A DNA stretch of 64,000 nucleotides from Pueribacillus sp041725775 (GTDB taxonomy: Bacteria; Bacillota; Bacilli; Bacillales; UBA6769): positions 1 through 64,000 of the forward strand of contig NZ_JBEUEL010000014.1 in NCBI RefSeq assembly GCF_041725775.1, written 5' to 3'. Made by a program: the position numbers and the translations under genes. Each line of letters starts with the position of its first letter. Position 1 is the first letter of the stretch. The notes under the pieces were generated by a model. That model ran no database searches. It was not told the DNA's origin and worked only from the letters and a program-made list of their open reading frames with translations. Of the stretch, positions 32,579-41,449 are shown in pieces.

Positions 32579-33928
32579 ATGGAGCAAGAACAATATTTAA
32601 CAATTACAGCGTTAACACGATACATTAAACGACAATTTGATCGGGATACACTTTTAAATAACGTATGGGTTCGCGGTGAAATTTCGAATTTCAAACTACA
32701 TTCACGAGGACATATGTACTTTACTCTTAAAGATGAAAATGCACGTATCCAAAGCGTCATGTTTGCAGGTAATAACCGTTCATTGCAATTTAGACCTGAG
32801 GACGGAATGAAAGTACTTGTTCGAGGGGACGTAACAGTTTATGAGCCGTACGGTCAATATCAACTTTATGCTAGAGAAATGCAACCTGATGGCATCGGTG
32901 CCCTTTTTTTAGCCTTTGAAAAATTGAAGCAAAAACTTGAAGAGGAAGGGTTATTTGCAACAGAAGTAAAGAAACCATTACCGCGGTACCCTAGAGAAAT
33001 AGGTGTTATCACATCTCGAACAGGAGCAGCAGTACGCGATATTTTTACCACTATCAAACGGCGTTATCCGATTGCCAAAATCACATTATTTCCAGTCGAT
33101 GTTCAAGGTGAATTTGCTGCACCATCGATTGCCAAAGCGATCCAAATGGCGAACATGCTGAACAAACATGACGTATTAATCGTTGGACGCGGTGGTGGAT
33201 CTATCGAAGATTTATGGCCATTTAACGAAGAAGCTGTTGCCCGTAGTATTTTTTCTTCAACGATCCCGATTATATCTGCAGTCGGTCATGAAACTGATTT
33301 TACAATTGCTGATTTTGTAGCAGATGTCCGAGCGGCAACACCGACAGCAGCTGCGGAACTTGCGGTTCCACAACTCACTGAGATTCACGAAAAAGTTTTT
33401 GAACGGCAAGGTAGGCTAATACGTGCAGTAATGAACAGGTTACAATTTGAAAAAAAGCGGTTAACCCATTTACAACATTCGTATGCTTTTCGATATCCAC
33501 TACAACTAATCAGACAAAAAAATCAAGATTTGGATCGGTTACTTGAACGGTTAAGACGTGAGATGAACGTTCAAGTTGAAAGAAAGGTTGAAAAGTGGAA
33601 AAATATTGATCAACAAATTCGTCATAAACATCCGAAACGTTTACTTATCGAAGCAAAAGAACAAAGAATGCAGATTACGAAACGATTAATCCGCGAAATG
33701 AAACAGCGTCATAAAGAAAGTATGATGGATTTTCAACAAAACATCTCAAAACTTTCAGCTCTGAGTCCATTGAACGTTATGGAGAGGGGCTATAGTTTCA
33801 TAACAAAAGAAGGACAAGTCGTAAATTCAATAAAAAATGTACAATTAAGTGATATGATTAAAGTTAATTTAAAAGACGGCCAATTGGATTGTCATGTATG
33901 GGGAATGGAGGAGTCAAAAAATGAGTGA
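32579..33928 (+). CDS. xseA: Exodeoxyribonuclease VII large subunit
   Basis: A 449-residue nuclease subunit that digests single-stranded DNA. N-terminal OB fold (NNVWVRGEISNFKLHSRGH), then the catalytic domain with GVITSRTGAAVRDI, VGRGGGSIEDLWPFNEE and SAVGHETDFTIADFVADV, and a long coiled coil in the C-terminal half. The ribosome site is weak (AAGGATAGTGATCC) and the leader is long for this operon. It overlaps nothing upstream; xseB follows with a frame overlap of 8 bases. Confidence 0.96.
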   Translation: MEQEQYLTITALTRYIKRQFDRDTLLNNVWVRGEISNFKLHSRGHMYFTLKDENARIQSVMFAGNNRSLQFRPEDGMKVLVRGDVTVYEPYGQYQLYAREMQPDGIGALFLAFEKLKQKLEEEGLFATEVKKPLPRYPREIGVITSRTGAAVRDIFTTIKRRYPIAKITLFPVDVQGEFAAPSIAKAIQMANMLNKHDVLIVGRGGGSIEDLWPFNEEAVARSIFSSTIPIISAVGHETDFTIADFVADVRAATPTAAAELAVPQLTEIHEKVFERQGRLIRAVMNRLQFEKKRLTHLQHSYAFRYPLQLIRQKNQDLDRLLERLRREMNVQVERKVEKWKNIDQQIRHKHPKRLLIEAKEQRMQITKRLIREMKQRHKESMMDFQQNISKLSALSPLNVMERGYSFITKEGQVVNSIKNVQLSDMIKVNLKDGQLDCHVWGMEESKNE

Positions 33929-34160
33929 TAACCGAAACTCACCTAAAACATTTGAACAAGAAATGGAAGAATTAGAAACGATTGTTGAACGTCTAGAGGA
34001 TGGCGAAGTAGCGCTTGAAGAAGCCATTTCACTCTTTAAAACAGGAATGGAATTATCAAAAAGTTGTCATGATAAGTTACAATCAATTGAAAAACAATTA
34101 GATCAAATGATCGATGAAGATGGAGAAATTATTCCCTTTCAAATTCAGGAGGAAGAATGA
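33921..34160 (+). CDS. xseB: Exodeoxyribonuclease VII small subunit
   Basis: A 79-residue helical-hairpin subunit that binds the coiled coil of XseA. Signature FEQEMEELETIVERLEDGEV followed by ALEEAISLFKTGMEL. GGAGGAG within the end of xseA sets the ATG at 33921. ATGA overlap with ispA. Confidence 0.95.
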   Translation: MSDNRNSPKTFEQEMEELETIVERLEDGEVALEEAISLFKTGMELSKSCHDKLQSIEKQLDQMIDEDGEIIPFQIQEEE

Positions 34161-35065
34161 CTTTACAGCATAAAGAAAACGACATCACCCTTTATTTAAA
34201 TAATGTTAGAAAGCAAATTAATCAACATCTTGCAAAATTAATTTCTAAATTAGAAGGTCCAAAAACGTTAATAGATGCGATGACATATTCGCTTTCAGCT
34301 GGTGGCAAGCGAATTCGACCTATTTTACTACTTGCAACGATTGACGCGTTTGGAGAGCGAACTGAGAAAGGACTAACCGTCGCATGCGCAATTGAAATGT
34401 TGCATACATACTCATTAATTCACGATGATTTACCAGCAATGGATGATGATGATTTAAGAAGAGGTAAGCCGACGAATCACAAAGTTTTCGGTGAGGCGTT
34501 TGCTATACTAGCTGGAGATGCACTATTAACACATAGCTTTGAACTCATTTCTTCATTAAATGAAGCAGATATTTCGAGTGACATGCAAGTGGAGTTAGTC
34601 AGACGTTTAGCACTAGCAACAGGTCCAGAAGGCATGGTAGGTGGACAAGCAGAAGATTTAATTGCTGAAAATAACCCTCATTTAACTGTAGAAGAATTAG
34701 AAAATATCCATTTCAATAAAACAGGCCAACTCATAATATATTCTGTCATAGCTGGTGCAATTTTATCAGGAGCGAGTATGGCGCAAATGCAGGAATTAGA
34801 ACAGTTTGCCTATCATTTAGGTATTGCTTTCCAAATACAAGATGACATTTTAGATGTTGAAGGCGACATCCAAAAAACTGGCAAGCCGATCGGCAGTGAT
34901 TACCAAAATGAAAAAGGGACATATCCAAAATTATTAACGATAGATGGTGCGAAAAGAAGGTTAACAGAGCATATAGAAAGTGGTTTGCAATTTTTGCGTA
35001 ATACAAATATAAATCATGATAAACTAGAGCAAATCGCAATGTATATAATAAATAGGGATAATTGA
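34157..35065 (+). CDS. ispA: Farnesyl diphosphate synthase (geranyltranstransferase)
   Basis: Prenyl transferase of 302 residues that builds farnesyl diphosphate from IPP for quinone, wall and membrane lipids. The first Asp-rich motif is HDDLPAMDDDDLRRG and the second is QDDILDVEGD; GGKRIRPILLL and the GGQAEDL motif are present. Its last codons overlap the -35 element of the OLE RNA promoter. With dxs downstream it frames the OLE/oapA insertion. Confidence 0.96.
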   Translation: MTLQHKENDITLYLNNVRKQINQHLAKLISKLEGPKTLIDAMTYSLSAGGKRIRPILLLATIDAFGERTEKGLTVACAIEMLHTYSLIHDDLPAMDDDDLRRGKPTNHKVFGEAFAILAGDALLTHSFELISSLNEADISSDMQVELVRRLALATGPEGMVGGQAEDLIAENNPHLTVEELENIHFNKTGQLIIYSVIAGAILSGASMAQMQELEQFAYHLGIAFQIQDDILDVEGDIQKTGKPIGSDYQNEKGTYPKLLTIDGAKRRLTEHIESGLQFLRNTNINHDKLEQIAMYIINRDN

Positions 35066-35090
35066 GTTCCACCTTATCGCATGATATAAT
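35062..35090 (+). promoter_or_regulatory. Sigma-A promoter of the OLE RNA
   Basis: TTGAGT (35062-35067), a spacer of exactly 17 bases, and a perfect TATAAT (35085-35090). The -35 covers the ispA stop codon. Predicted start of transcription is near 35097, 7 bases before the closing stem of the OLE RNA. Confidence 0.85.
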
Positions 35091-35096
35091 AAAAGT

Positions 35097-35700
35097 ATAA
35101 ATCGGAGTGGTGCAGTATTCTAGTCAACCCTCCATTTCTGAAGGCGGGGCTAAAAATCCGCTAAAGGGCACATCGATGAAGTTCCTTGTGACGGCTTGAG
35201 GCGCCCAGCCTTGGGTCGATGCTGGGAGTTAAGGTTGTAGGGCGATCCACAAGGGCATGTGGGCGTTGACCCTGCTTCCGCGGAGGCCCATACTTGTGAT
35301 GACCCGTACTCGAGACGGTCATGATGGGATGGGGTATGAACCTGTTTTGCAGGGAAACCTGCTAACAGCGTAGCCTGCCTTGCGTGGCGTAGTGGGGATA
35401 GTGAGTTACCGTTTATTCGAAATTTGACCGGTCATTCCGAATCGACGCTGTCACTTGAAACCTATGCTGCAAAAGAGGCTAGGAAATGGTAAAAGGTTGT
35501 TGAGGAAAACTCCTAGACTGTTCGACGTGACATTTAAAAGGGATTATAGTACGGACTAAGTGGTAATCCAGTCCGGCGTATGGCGACAACGTCGATATCG
35601 CTTTAAAGGGAAACCGCCAAGGTGGTAACGCCTCGGTAGTGATATGGGAAAACCTACTGGACCTAAGCCGTAGTTTTTACCTTTTAAATGACCACTCCAT
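35097..35700 (+). ncRNA. ole: OLE RNA (ornate, large, extremophilic)
   Basis: About 600 bases without any coding frame, lying between ispA and oapA, the conserved place of OLE RNA in extremophilic Bacilli. The ends are defined by a closing stem, GGAGTGGT (35104-35111) with ACCACTCC (35691-35698). Inside, characteristic conserved tracts appear near the 5' end (AGTCAACCCTCCATTTCTG) and the 3' end (GGGAAACCGCCAAGGTGG, then ATATGGGAAAACCTACTGG), with clear hairpins such as CCCAGC/GCTGGG (35204-35226) and CGGACT/AGTCCG (35552-35575). OLE RNA is known to form a membrane ribonucleoprotein with OapA and to matter for tolerance of alcohol, cold and magnesium stress. The biochemical activity is still unknown. 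Base-level fold was not computed. Confidence 0.95.
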
Positions 35701-35831
35701 ACATAAATTGATCGTTTACGTTGTAAATGTTCTTTAAAAACAGAAGATATTAAGAGGAATATCGTCGGATTGGATGTAGAACGATAATGAGTAGCATATA
35801 CTTAGCAATCATACCTCTTTAAGGAGAATAT

Positions 35832-36434
35832 ATGAAACTGCCTTTTGATAAATCAATCAACTGGAGTATAGGAATAGCCGTTATCACATTCGTGTTAGCG
35901 GCTCTTTTTTCAATCATATCTACTGCAATGTTAAGCGGGGTAACGTGGGCTGCAGGTATGGTTGTTGTTTTTTGTATTGTACTTATAGGCATATTTTTTG
36001 ATATTATTGGTGTAGCTGCAACGGCTGCCCAAGAAAAGCCTTTTCACGCAATGGCTGCAGAAAAAGTTCCTGGTGCAAAGCAAGCGATAGTGATCTGTAG
36101 AAATGCTGATCGTGTTGCAAGCTTTTGTAATGATGTGATTGGTGACATATCAGGTATTGTCAGTGGAACAGCTTCTGCTATCGTTGTTATTCAATTGTCT
36201 TTTCAATTTGGACATGGAGATGGATCACTTTTTCAAACAATCGTCTCTATATTGTTCACAAGTGTCGTTGCTGCCACTACCGTCGGGGGAAAAGCATTTG
36301 GAAAAACGTACGCGATTCGCTATTCGAAAAATGTTATCTTTCAAGTAGGTCGATTGTTCTATATACTAGAAGACAAGCTAAAAATTAAAATAACCCCACG
36401 GCTTTTCAATACAAAAAGGCAGAAAACGAAATGA
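35832..36434 (+). CDS. oapA: OLE-associated membrane protein OapA
   Basis: A 200-residue membrane protein recognised as OapA, the protein that brings OLE RNA to the membrane. Four hydrophobic segments lie near residues 10-34, 38-65, 115-140 and 148-170, and a conserved stretch after the second (EKPFHAMAAEKVPGAKQA) resembles the DUF21 membrane domain of CNNM/CorB-type magnesium transporters. The C-terminal 30 residues are strongly basic (KLKIKITPRLFNTKRQKTK), suited to RNA contact. AAGGAG precedes the ATG. It is 17 bases before dxs and 130 after the RNA. Confidence 0.92.
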   Translation: MKLPFDKSINWSIGIAVITFVLAALFSIISTAMLSGVTWAAGMVVVFCIVLIGIFFDIIGVAATAAQEKPFHAMAAEKVPGAKQAIVICRNADRVASFCNDVIGDISGIVSGTASAIVVIQLSFQFGHGDGSLFQTIVSILFTSVVAATTVGGKAFGKTYAIRYSKNVIFQVGRLFYILEDKLKIKITPRLFNTKRQKTK

Positions 36435-36450
36435 AAGTGAGGACAAACTG

Positions 36451-38346
36451 ATGGATTTAAGAATGATTAAAGATCCCTCATTTTTGAAACATTACACGAA
36501 TAAAGAATTAACGGCACTTGCCGACAAGATACGTTCATTTTTAATTGAAAAATTATCGGTCACTGGAGGTCATTTAGGACCGAACTTAGGAGTAGTTGAG
36601 CTTACGATTGCACTCCATAAAATGTTTGACAGCCCGAAAGACAAATTGATTTGGGATGTTGGTCATCAATCTTACGTTCATAAAATATTAACAGGTCGAG
36701 CAGATAAATTTGAGACGTTAAGAAAATATAAAGGCCTGTCAGGATTTCCTAAACGAAATGAAAGTGAACATGATTGTTGGGAAACAGGACATAGTTCAAC
36801 TTCATTATCAGCATCGATGGGAATGGTCGTTGCAAGAGATTTACGTGGAACGAATGAACATGTTGTAGCCATTATAGGAGATGGAGCGCTCACAGGTGGA
36901 ATGGCATTAGAAGCACTGAATCATATCGGCGATGAAAAGAAAAATTTAATCGTTGTGCTGAATGACAATGAAATGTCGATCGCACCTAACGTTGGAGCTT
37001 TACACAATATGCTTAGCCGCATGCGAACAGCAGGAAAGTATAATAAAGCAAAAGATGACATTGAATATTTAATGAAGAAAATTCCTGCCTTTGGAGGCAA
37101 AATTGCATCAGCAGCAGAAAGAGTAAAAGACAGTTTTAAATATTTACTCGTTCCCGGAATGTTTTTTGAAGAGCTTGGTTTTAAATATTTAGGGCCTGTC
37201 GATGGGCATAATTTTGATGATCTCATCGAAAATATGAGCTATGCAAAAAAAACTGCTGGCCCCGTTCTCATTCATGCAATTACGAAGAAAGGGAAAGGTT
37301 ACTCACCAGCCGAAAATGACAAAATTGGAACATGGCATGGATTAGGTCCATACAAAATTGAAAGTGGAGAAGTCATTAAACAAGCGAGTAAAGGTCCTAG
37401 CTATAGTAACGTAGTTAGTGAAACATTACGCAAAATTGCAAGAAAAGATGAGAAAATTGTTGTTATTACTCCTGCAATGACAATTGGATCAAAGTTGGAA
37501 GGATTTGAAGAAGAATTTCCAGATCGACTTTTTGATGTCGGAATCGCTGAACAACATGCTGTCACCATGGCTGCAGGTTTAGCAATAGAAAATATGAAAC
37601 CTGTTTTATCAATCTATTCGACTTTTTTACAGCGTGGATATGACCAGCTCGTTCATGATGTCTGCAGACAAAATCTGAATGTCGTTTTTGCAGTAGATCG
37701 GGCAGGCTTTGTTGGAGCTGACGGTGAAACACATCACGGTGTCTTTGACATTAACTTCATGAGACATATTCCTAATTTAACGATTTTGATGGCAAAGGAC
37801 GAAAATGAACTTCAACATATGGTTTATACAGCTGTACAGCATGACGGGCCAATCGCTGTACGTTTTCCGCGCGGAAATGGATTAGGGATTAAAATGGATG
37901 AACAACTGAAAACGATACCGATAGGGAAGTGGGAAATATTACGTAATGGTTCAGACGTTGCATTGCTCTCCTTTGGTCCGATGTTACAAGAAGTTTTAAG
38001 TGCTGCTGAAGAATTGAAGAAGTACGGAATTTACGCTCGTGTCATTAATGCAAGAAGTATTAAACCATTAGATGAAGATATGCTAATTGAACTTGGCAAT
38101 GAAGGTATTCCTATTGTTTCAATTGAAGAAGCCGTGTTACACGGTGGATTTGGCAGTGCAGTACTTGAATTTATGAGTAATCAAAAGTTCTCCTCAAATA
38201 TCGAAAGGATTGGAATACCTGATGAATATATCGAACATGGCAGTGTTTCGGACTTATTAGCTGAAGTTGGCTTAACGAAACAACAGATCGTTGAGCGGGT
38301 AAAAACGATGGTTCAAAAACATTTGAGGGCTTTAAAAAATGGCTAA
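36451..38346 (+). CDS. dxs: 1-deoxy-D-xylulose-5-phosphate synthase
   Basis: Thiamine-diphosphate enzyme of 631 residues that opens the non-mevalonate isoprenoid pathway from pyruvate and glyceraldehyde 3-phosphate. Motifs: KLIWDVGHQSYVHKILTGR, the TPP site GDGALTGGMALEALN, and in the transketolase-like half DVGIAEQHAVTMAAGLA. Normal length. It overlaps yqxC by 8 bases. Functionally linked to ispA upstream through IPP supply. Confidence 0.97.
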   Translation: MDLRMIKDPSFLKHYTNKELTALADKIRSFLIEKLSVTGGHLGPNLGVVELTIALHKMFDSPKDKLIWDVGHQSYVHKILTGRADKFETLRKYKGLSGFPKRNESEHDCWETGHSSTSLSASMGMVVARDLRGTNEHVVAIIGDGALTGGMALEALNHIGDEKKNLIVVLNDNEMSIAPNVGALHNMLSRMRTAGKYNKAKDDIEYLMKKIPAFGGKIASAAERVKDSFKYLLVPGMFFEELGFKYLGPVDGHNFDDLIENMSYAKKTAGPVLIHAITKKGKGYSPAENDKIGTWHGLGPYKIESGEVIKQASKGPSYSNVVSETLRKIARKDEKIVVITPAMTIGSKLEGFEEEFPDRLFDVGIAEQHAVTMAAGLAIENMKPVLSIYSTFLQRGYDQLVHDVCRQNLNVVFAVDRAGFVGADGETHHGVFDINFMRHIPNLTILMAKDENELQHMVYTAVQHDGPIAVRFPRGNGLGIKMDEQLKTIPIGKWEILRNGSDVALLSFGPMLQEVLSAAEELKKYGIYARVINARSIKPLDEDMLIELGNEGIPIVSIEEAVLHGGFGSAVLEFMSNQKFSSNIERIGIPDEYIEHGSVSDLLAEVGLTKQQIVERVKTMVQKHLRALKNG

Positions 38347-39151
38347 AAAAGAAAGAGTTGACATCCTACTCGTGAAAAAAGGCTTGTTTGAGTCTCGAGA
38401 ACAAGCAAAGAGAGCTGTTATGGCAGGTACAGTTTTTATTGATGATCATCGGGTGGACAAACCCGGATTTAAAGCGAATCCTAAAGATGTCATTGTTGTC
38501 AAAGGTGAAAAACAAAAATACGTTGGTCGTGGTGGATTTAAGCTAGAAAAAGCAATTCAAAAGTTTAATTTAAATTTACATCATGTCGTAGCAATTGATA
38601 TTGGAGCATCTACTGGTGGATTTACTGACTGCATGTTACAAAACGGTGTACGAAAAGTTTATGCTGTTGATGTTGGATACAATCAACTTGCATGGAAATT
38701 AAGACAAGATGATCGAGTCATCGTAAAAGAGCGTTATAATTTCCGCTATGCACAACAAGAAGATTTTCAACCTGATAAACCGACATTTGCTACGATTGAT
38801 GTTTCGTTTATTTCGTTAAAGCTCATATTACCTCCACTGACTAAAATCATTAGTAATAACAGTTATGTTGTAGCATTAGTGAAACCACAATTTGAAGCTG
38901 GAAGGGAAGAAGTGGGAAAAAAAGGGATCGTGCGCGATATAAAAACGCACGTTCGTGTTTTACAAGAGTTAATTGAATTTTCACACGATCTTGGTTTTAT
39001 CGTTTCTAATTTAACTCATTCGCCAATAACTGGAGGCGATGGAAACATTGAATTTTTAATGTTATTGGAATGGACGAACAATAAAAACAAAAATGAAACT
39101 TTTCCTTCTCCAGAAATGGTTGTACAACAAGCGCATGCGCAATTATTATAG
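38339..39151 (+). CDS. yqxC: TlyA-family rRNA methyltransferase (YqxC)
   Basis: A 270-residue protein with an N-terminal S4 RNA-binding domain (LLVKKGLFESREQAKRAVMA) and a Rossmann methyltransferase domain with the SAM motif AIDIGASTGGFTDCML. TlyA proteins 2'-O-methylate rRNA; the exact target in Bacillus is not certain. Sequence ALVKPQFEAGREEVGKKG is the conserved catalytic region. Overlaps dxs and precedes argR, as in B. subtilis. Confidence 0.93.
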   Translation: MAKKERVDILLVKKGLFESREQAKRAVMAGTVFIDDHRVDKPGFKANPKDVIVVKGEKQKYVGRGGFKLEKAIQKFNLNLHHVVAIDIGASTGGFTDCMLQNGVRKVYAVDVGYNQLAWKLRQDDRVIVKERYNFRYAQQEDFQPDKPTFATIDVSFISLKLILPPLTKIISNNSYVVALVKPQFEAGREEVGKKGIVRDIKTHVRVLQELIEFSHDLGFIVSNLTHSPITGGDGNIEFLMLLEWTNNKNKNETFPSPEMVVQQAHAQLL

Positions 39152-39175
39152 GATAAGCAGTAGAGGTGAACCAAC

Positions 39176-39625
39176 GTGACAAAAGGGCAACGCCATATAA
39201 AAATTAGAGAAATTATTACAAAGAAAGAAATTGAAACCCAAGATGAACTCGTAGATACGTTAAAAAGGGCTGGCTACAACGTTACACAAGCTACAGTATC
39301 AAGGGATATTAAAGAATTGCATTTAGTAAAAGTTCCTCTTCCCGACGGTAGATACAAGTACAGTCTACCAGCAGATAATCGTTTTAACCCATTACAAAAA
39401 TTAAAAAGAACGCTCGTCGAAAGTTTCGTTAATATTGATTTCGCTGATCATTTAGTCGTATTAAAGACATTACCGGGAAATGCAAATGCTGTGGCTGCAT
39501 TAATTGATAATTTAGATTGGGATGAAATTATGGGAACCATTAGTGGCGATGATACGATTTTAATCGTTTGTCGCAATAAAAAGCAAAGTGAAAAGGTGAC
39601 GAATCGATTTTTACAAATGCTGTAA
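39176..39625 (+). CDS. argR: Arginine regulator ArgR/AhrC
   Basis: Hexameric DNA-binding regulator of 149 residues that represses arginine synthesis and activates its breakdown. Winged-helix N-terminus (RHIKIREIITKKEIETQDEL, QATVSRDIKELHLVK) and C-terminal arginine-binding domain (TLPGNANAVAALIDNLDW, IMGTISGDDTILIV). GTG start preceded by AGAGGTGA. It is 18 bases ahead of recN, the usual order. Confidence 0.96.
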   Translation: MTKGQRHIKIREIITKKEIETQDELVDTLKRAGYNVTQATVSRDIKELHLVKVPLPDGRYKYSLPADNRFNPLQKLKRTLVESFVNIDFADHLVVLKTLPGNANAVAALIDNLDWDEIMGTISGDDTILIVCRNKKQSEKVTNRFLQML

Positions 39626-39643
39626 TCATAAGGTGTGAGCACA

Positions 39644-41347
39644 GTGCTAGCTGAACTTTCTATAAAAAATTTTGCGATTATTGAACAAATGTCTTTATCG
39701 TTTGAGACGGGATTAACCGTTTTTACTGGTGAAACAGGGGCGGGTAAATCAATTATTATCGATGCCATTCAATTATTAGCGGGGGGAAGAGGCTCAGCGG
39801 AATTTGTACGATATGGTGAAAAAAAAGCTGAAATTGAAGGGTTATTTTTTGTTGATGACGAACACCGTGTTATTTCTATGTTAGCGGAACATGGGATTGA
39901 AACAACAGAAGGAACGATCGTTTTACAACGAGATATTTCTCACACAGGCAAAAGTATTTGCAGAATTAATCATAAACTCGTTACACTCAGTATTTTACGT
40001 TCTGTAGGTGCAATGCTTATTGATATTCACGGTCAGCACGAACATCAAAGTTTGATGCAAAAAGAAAACCATAGCGTTTTACTCGATAATTTTGGAAAAG
40101 ATTCAATTCAGCCAGCTTTAACGAAATATGAAGCGTTGTATGATACATATACCAAACTAAAGTTGAAACAAAAAAGATTTTTAGAAAATGAGCAAAAGAT
40201 GGCCCATCGTTTAGATTTAATTCGGTATCAATTAAAAGAAATTTATGATGCAGATTTGACGGTAGATGAAGACGTTCATTTAGAAGATGAAAAGTTAAAA
40301 TTATCTAATTACGAAAAATTATATGATGCTCTCGGCTCAGCATATGAAGAACTATCTCAAGAAAATGGTGGACTATACTGGGTTGCAAATGCGATGAAGC
40401 ACTTAGAAGATGTAAGTGGAATTGATAAAGAGCTTCACTCGATCTATGAAGCGGTAGCGAACAGCTTTTACGTATTGGAAGATGTTGTATTTCAACTCAA
40501 AAATAAATGGGATTCACTTGAATTTGATCCAGAACGACTTAATACGATCGAAAATCGCTTAAATCTAATTACGAATTTAAAACGTAAATATGGAGGAACA
40601 ATTCAAGAAATTATTAACTACGCTAAGAAAATCGAAACTGAGCTCGATTCAATTACAAACCGTGAACAACATCTTGCTAAAATTGAAGAAAATTTGCAAA
40701 AAATAACGGACCAATTACAAACGACAGGAGAAAAATTGCGTAGAATTCGTAAACAAGTTGCAAAAACGTTATCAACATATATCCAAAAAGAATTAAAATC
40801 ATTACATATGGATAAAACAAAAGTAAATATTCAGTTTTCTCCTTTAGATAATTATACAAAAAATGGCTTGGATGAGATTGAATTTTATATTTCAACGAAT
40901 CCTGGAGAACCACTAAAACCACTTGCAAAAATTGCATCGGGTGGGGAACTCTCCCGGATTATGCTTGCATTAAAAACAATTTTTTCTAACAATGAAGGAA
41001 CAACTTCAATTATTTTTGACGAGGTTGACACGGGAGTGGGAGGGCGAGTGGCGCAAGCGATGGCTGAAAAGATTCAAAAGCTCTCTTTAACGTCACAAGT
41101 ATTTTGCATCACTCATTTACCTCAAGTTGCTGCGACTGCTGATCATCACCTGTTTATTTCAAAACAAACAACAGATGAAAACCGTACAATAACAAATGTT
41201 ATTCGCTTAAACGCTGATGAAAAAGTGAAGGAAGTCGCGAGAATGATTTCAGGTGTAAAAATGACTAATTTGACAAAACAACATGCAGAAGAATTAATCG
41301 AGCTGGCATCAAAAATAAAACACAATTCAAGAAAAGCTATCCAATAA
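39644..41347 (+). CDS. recN: DNA repair protein RecN
   Basis: SMC-like double-strand-break repair ATPase of 567 residues. Walker A TGETGAGKSIIIDAI, a long central coiled coil, the ABC signature ASGGELSRIMLALK and Walker B SIIFDEVDTGVGG. AAGGTGTG is 7-10 bases before the GTG at 39644, giving the family N-terminus MLAELSIKNFAII; the GTG at 39635 lies within the site. Followed by a strong terminator. Confidence 0.96.
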   Translation: MLAELSIKNFAIIEQMSLSFETGLTVFTGETGAGKSIIIDAIQLLAGGRGSAEFVRYGEKKAEIEGLFFVDDEHRVISMLAEHGIETTEGTIVLQRDISHTGKSICRINHKLVTLSILRSVGAMLIDIHGQHEHQSLMQKENHSVLLDNFGKDSIQPALTKYEALYDTYTKLKLKQKRFLENEQKMAHRLDLIRYQLKEIYDADLTVDEDVHLEDEKLKLSNYEKLYDALGSAYEELSQENGGLYWVANAMKHLEDVSGIDKELHSIYEAVANSFYVLEDVVFQLKNKWDSLEFDPERLNTIENRLNLITNLKRKYGGTIQEIINYAKKIETELDSITNREQHLAKIEENLQKITDQLQTTGEKLRRIRKQVAKTLSTYIQKELKSLHMDKTKVNIQFSPLDNYTKNGLDEIEFYISTNPGEPLKPLAKIASGGELSRIMLALKTIFSNNEGTTSIIFDEVDTGVGGRVAQAMAEKIQKLSLTSQVFCITHLPQVAATADHHLFISKQTTDENRTITNVIRLNADEKVKEVARMISGVKMTNLTKQHAEELIELASKIKHNSRKAIQ

Positions 41348-41366
41348 AGGGATAGCTTTTCTTATT
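41329..41366 (+). terminator. Terminator after recN
   Basis: A 14-bp perfect stem, 41329-41342 with 41350-41363 (core AAAAGCTATCC/GGATAGCTTTT), with a 7-base loop and a T-rich 3' arm. It includes the recN stop codon. Confidence 0.9.
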
Positions 41367-41449
41367 CTTATAGTTATAATAAAGCGCTTGTAGGTTAAAT
41401 ATAAGAATGCAGCCATGATGGAGGTGTGGATAAGAAGCGAGGAGAGTGA

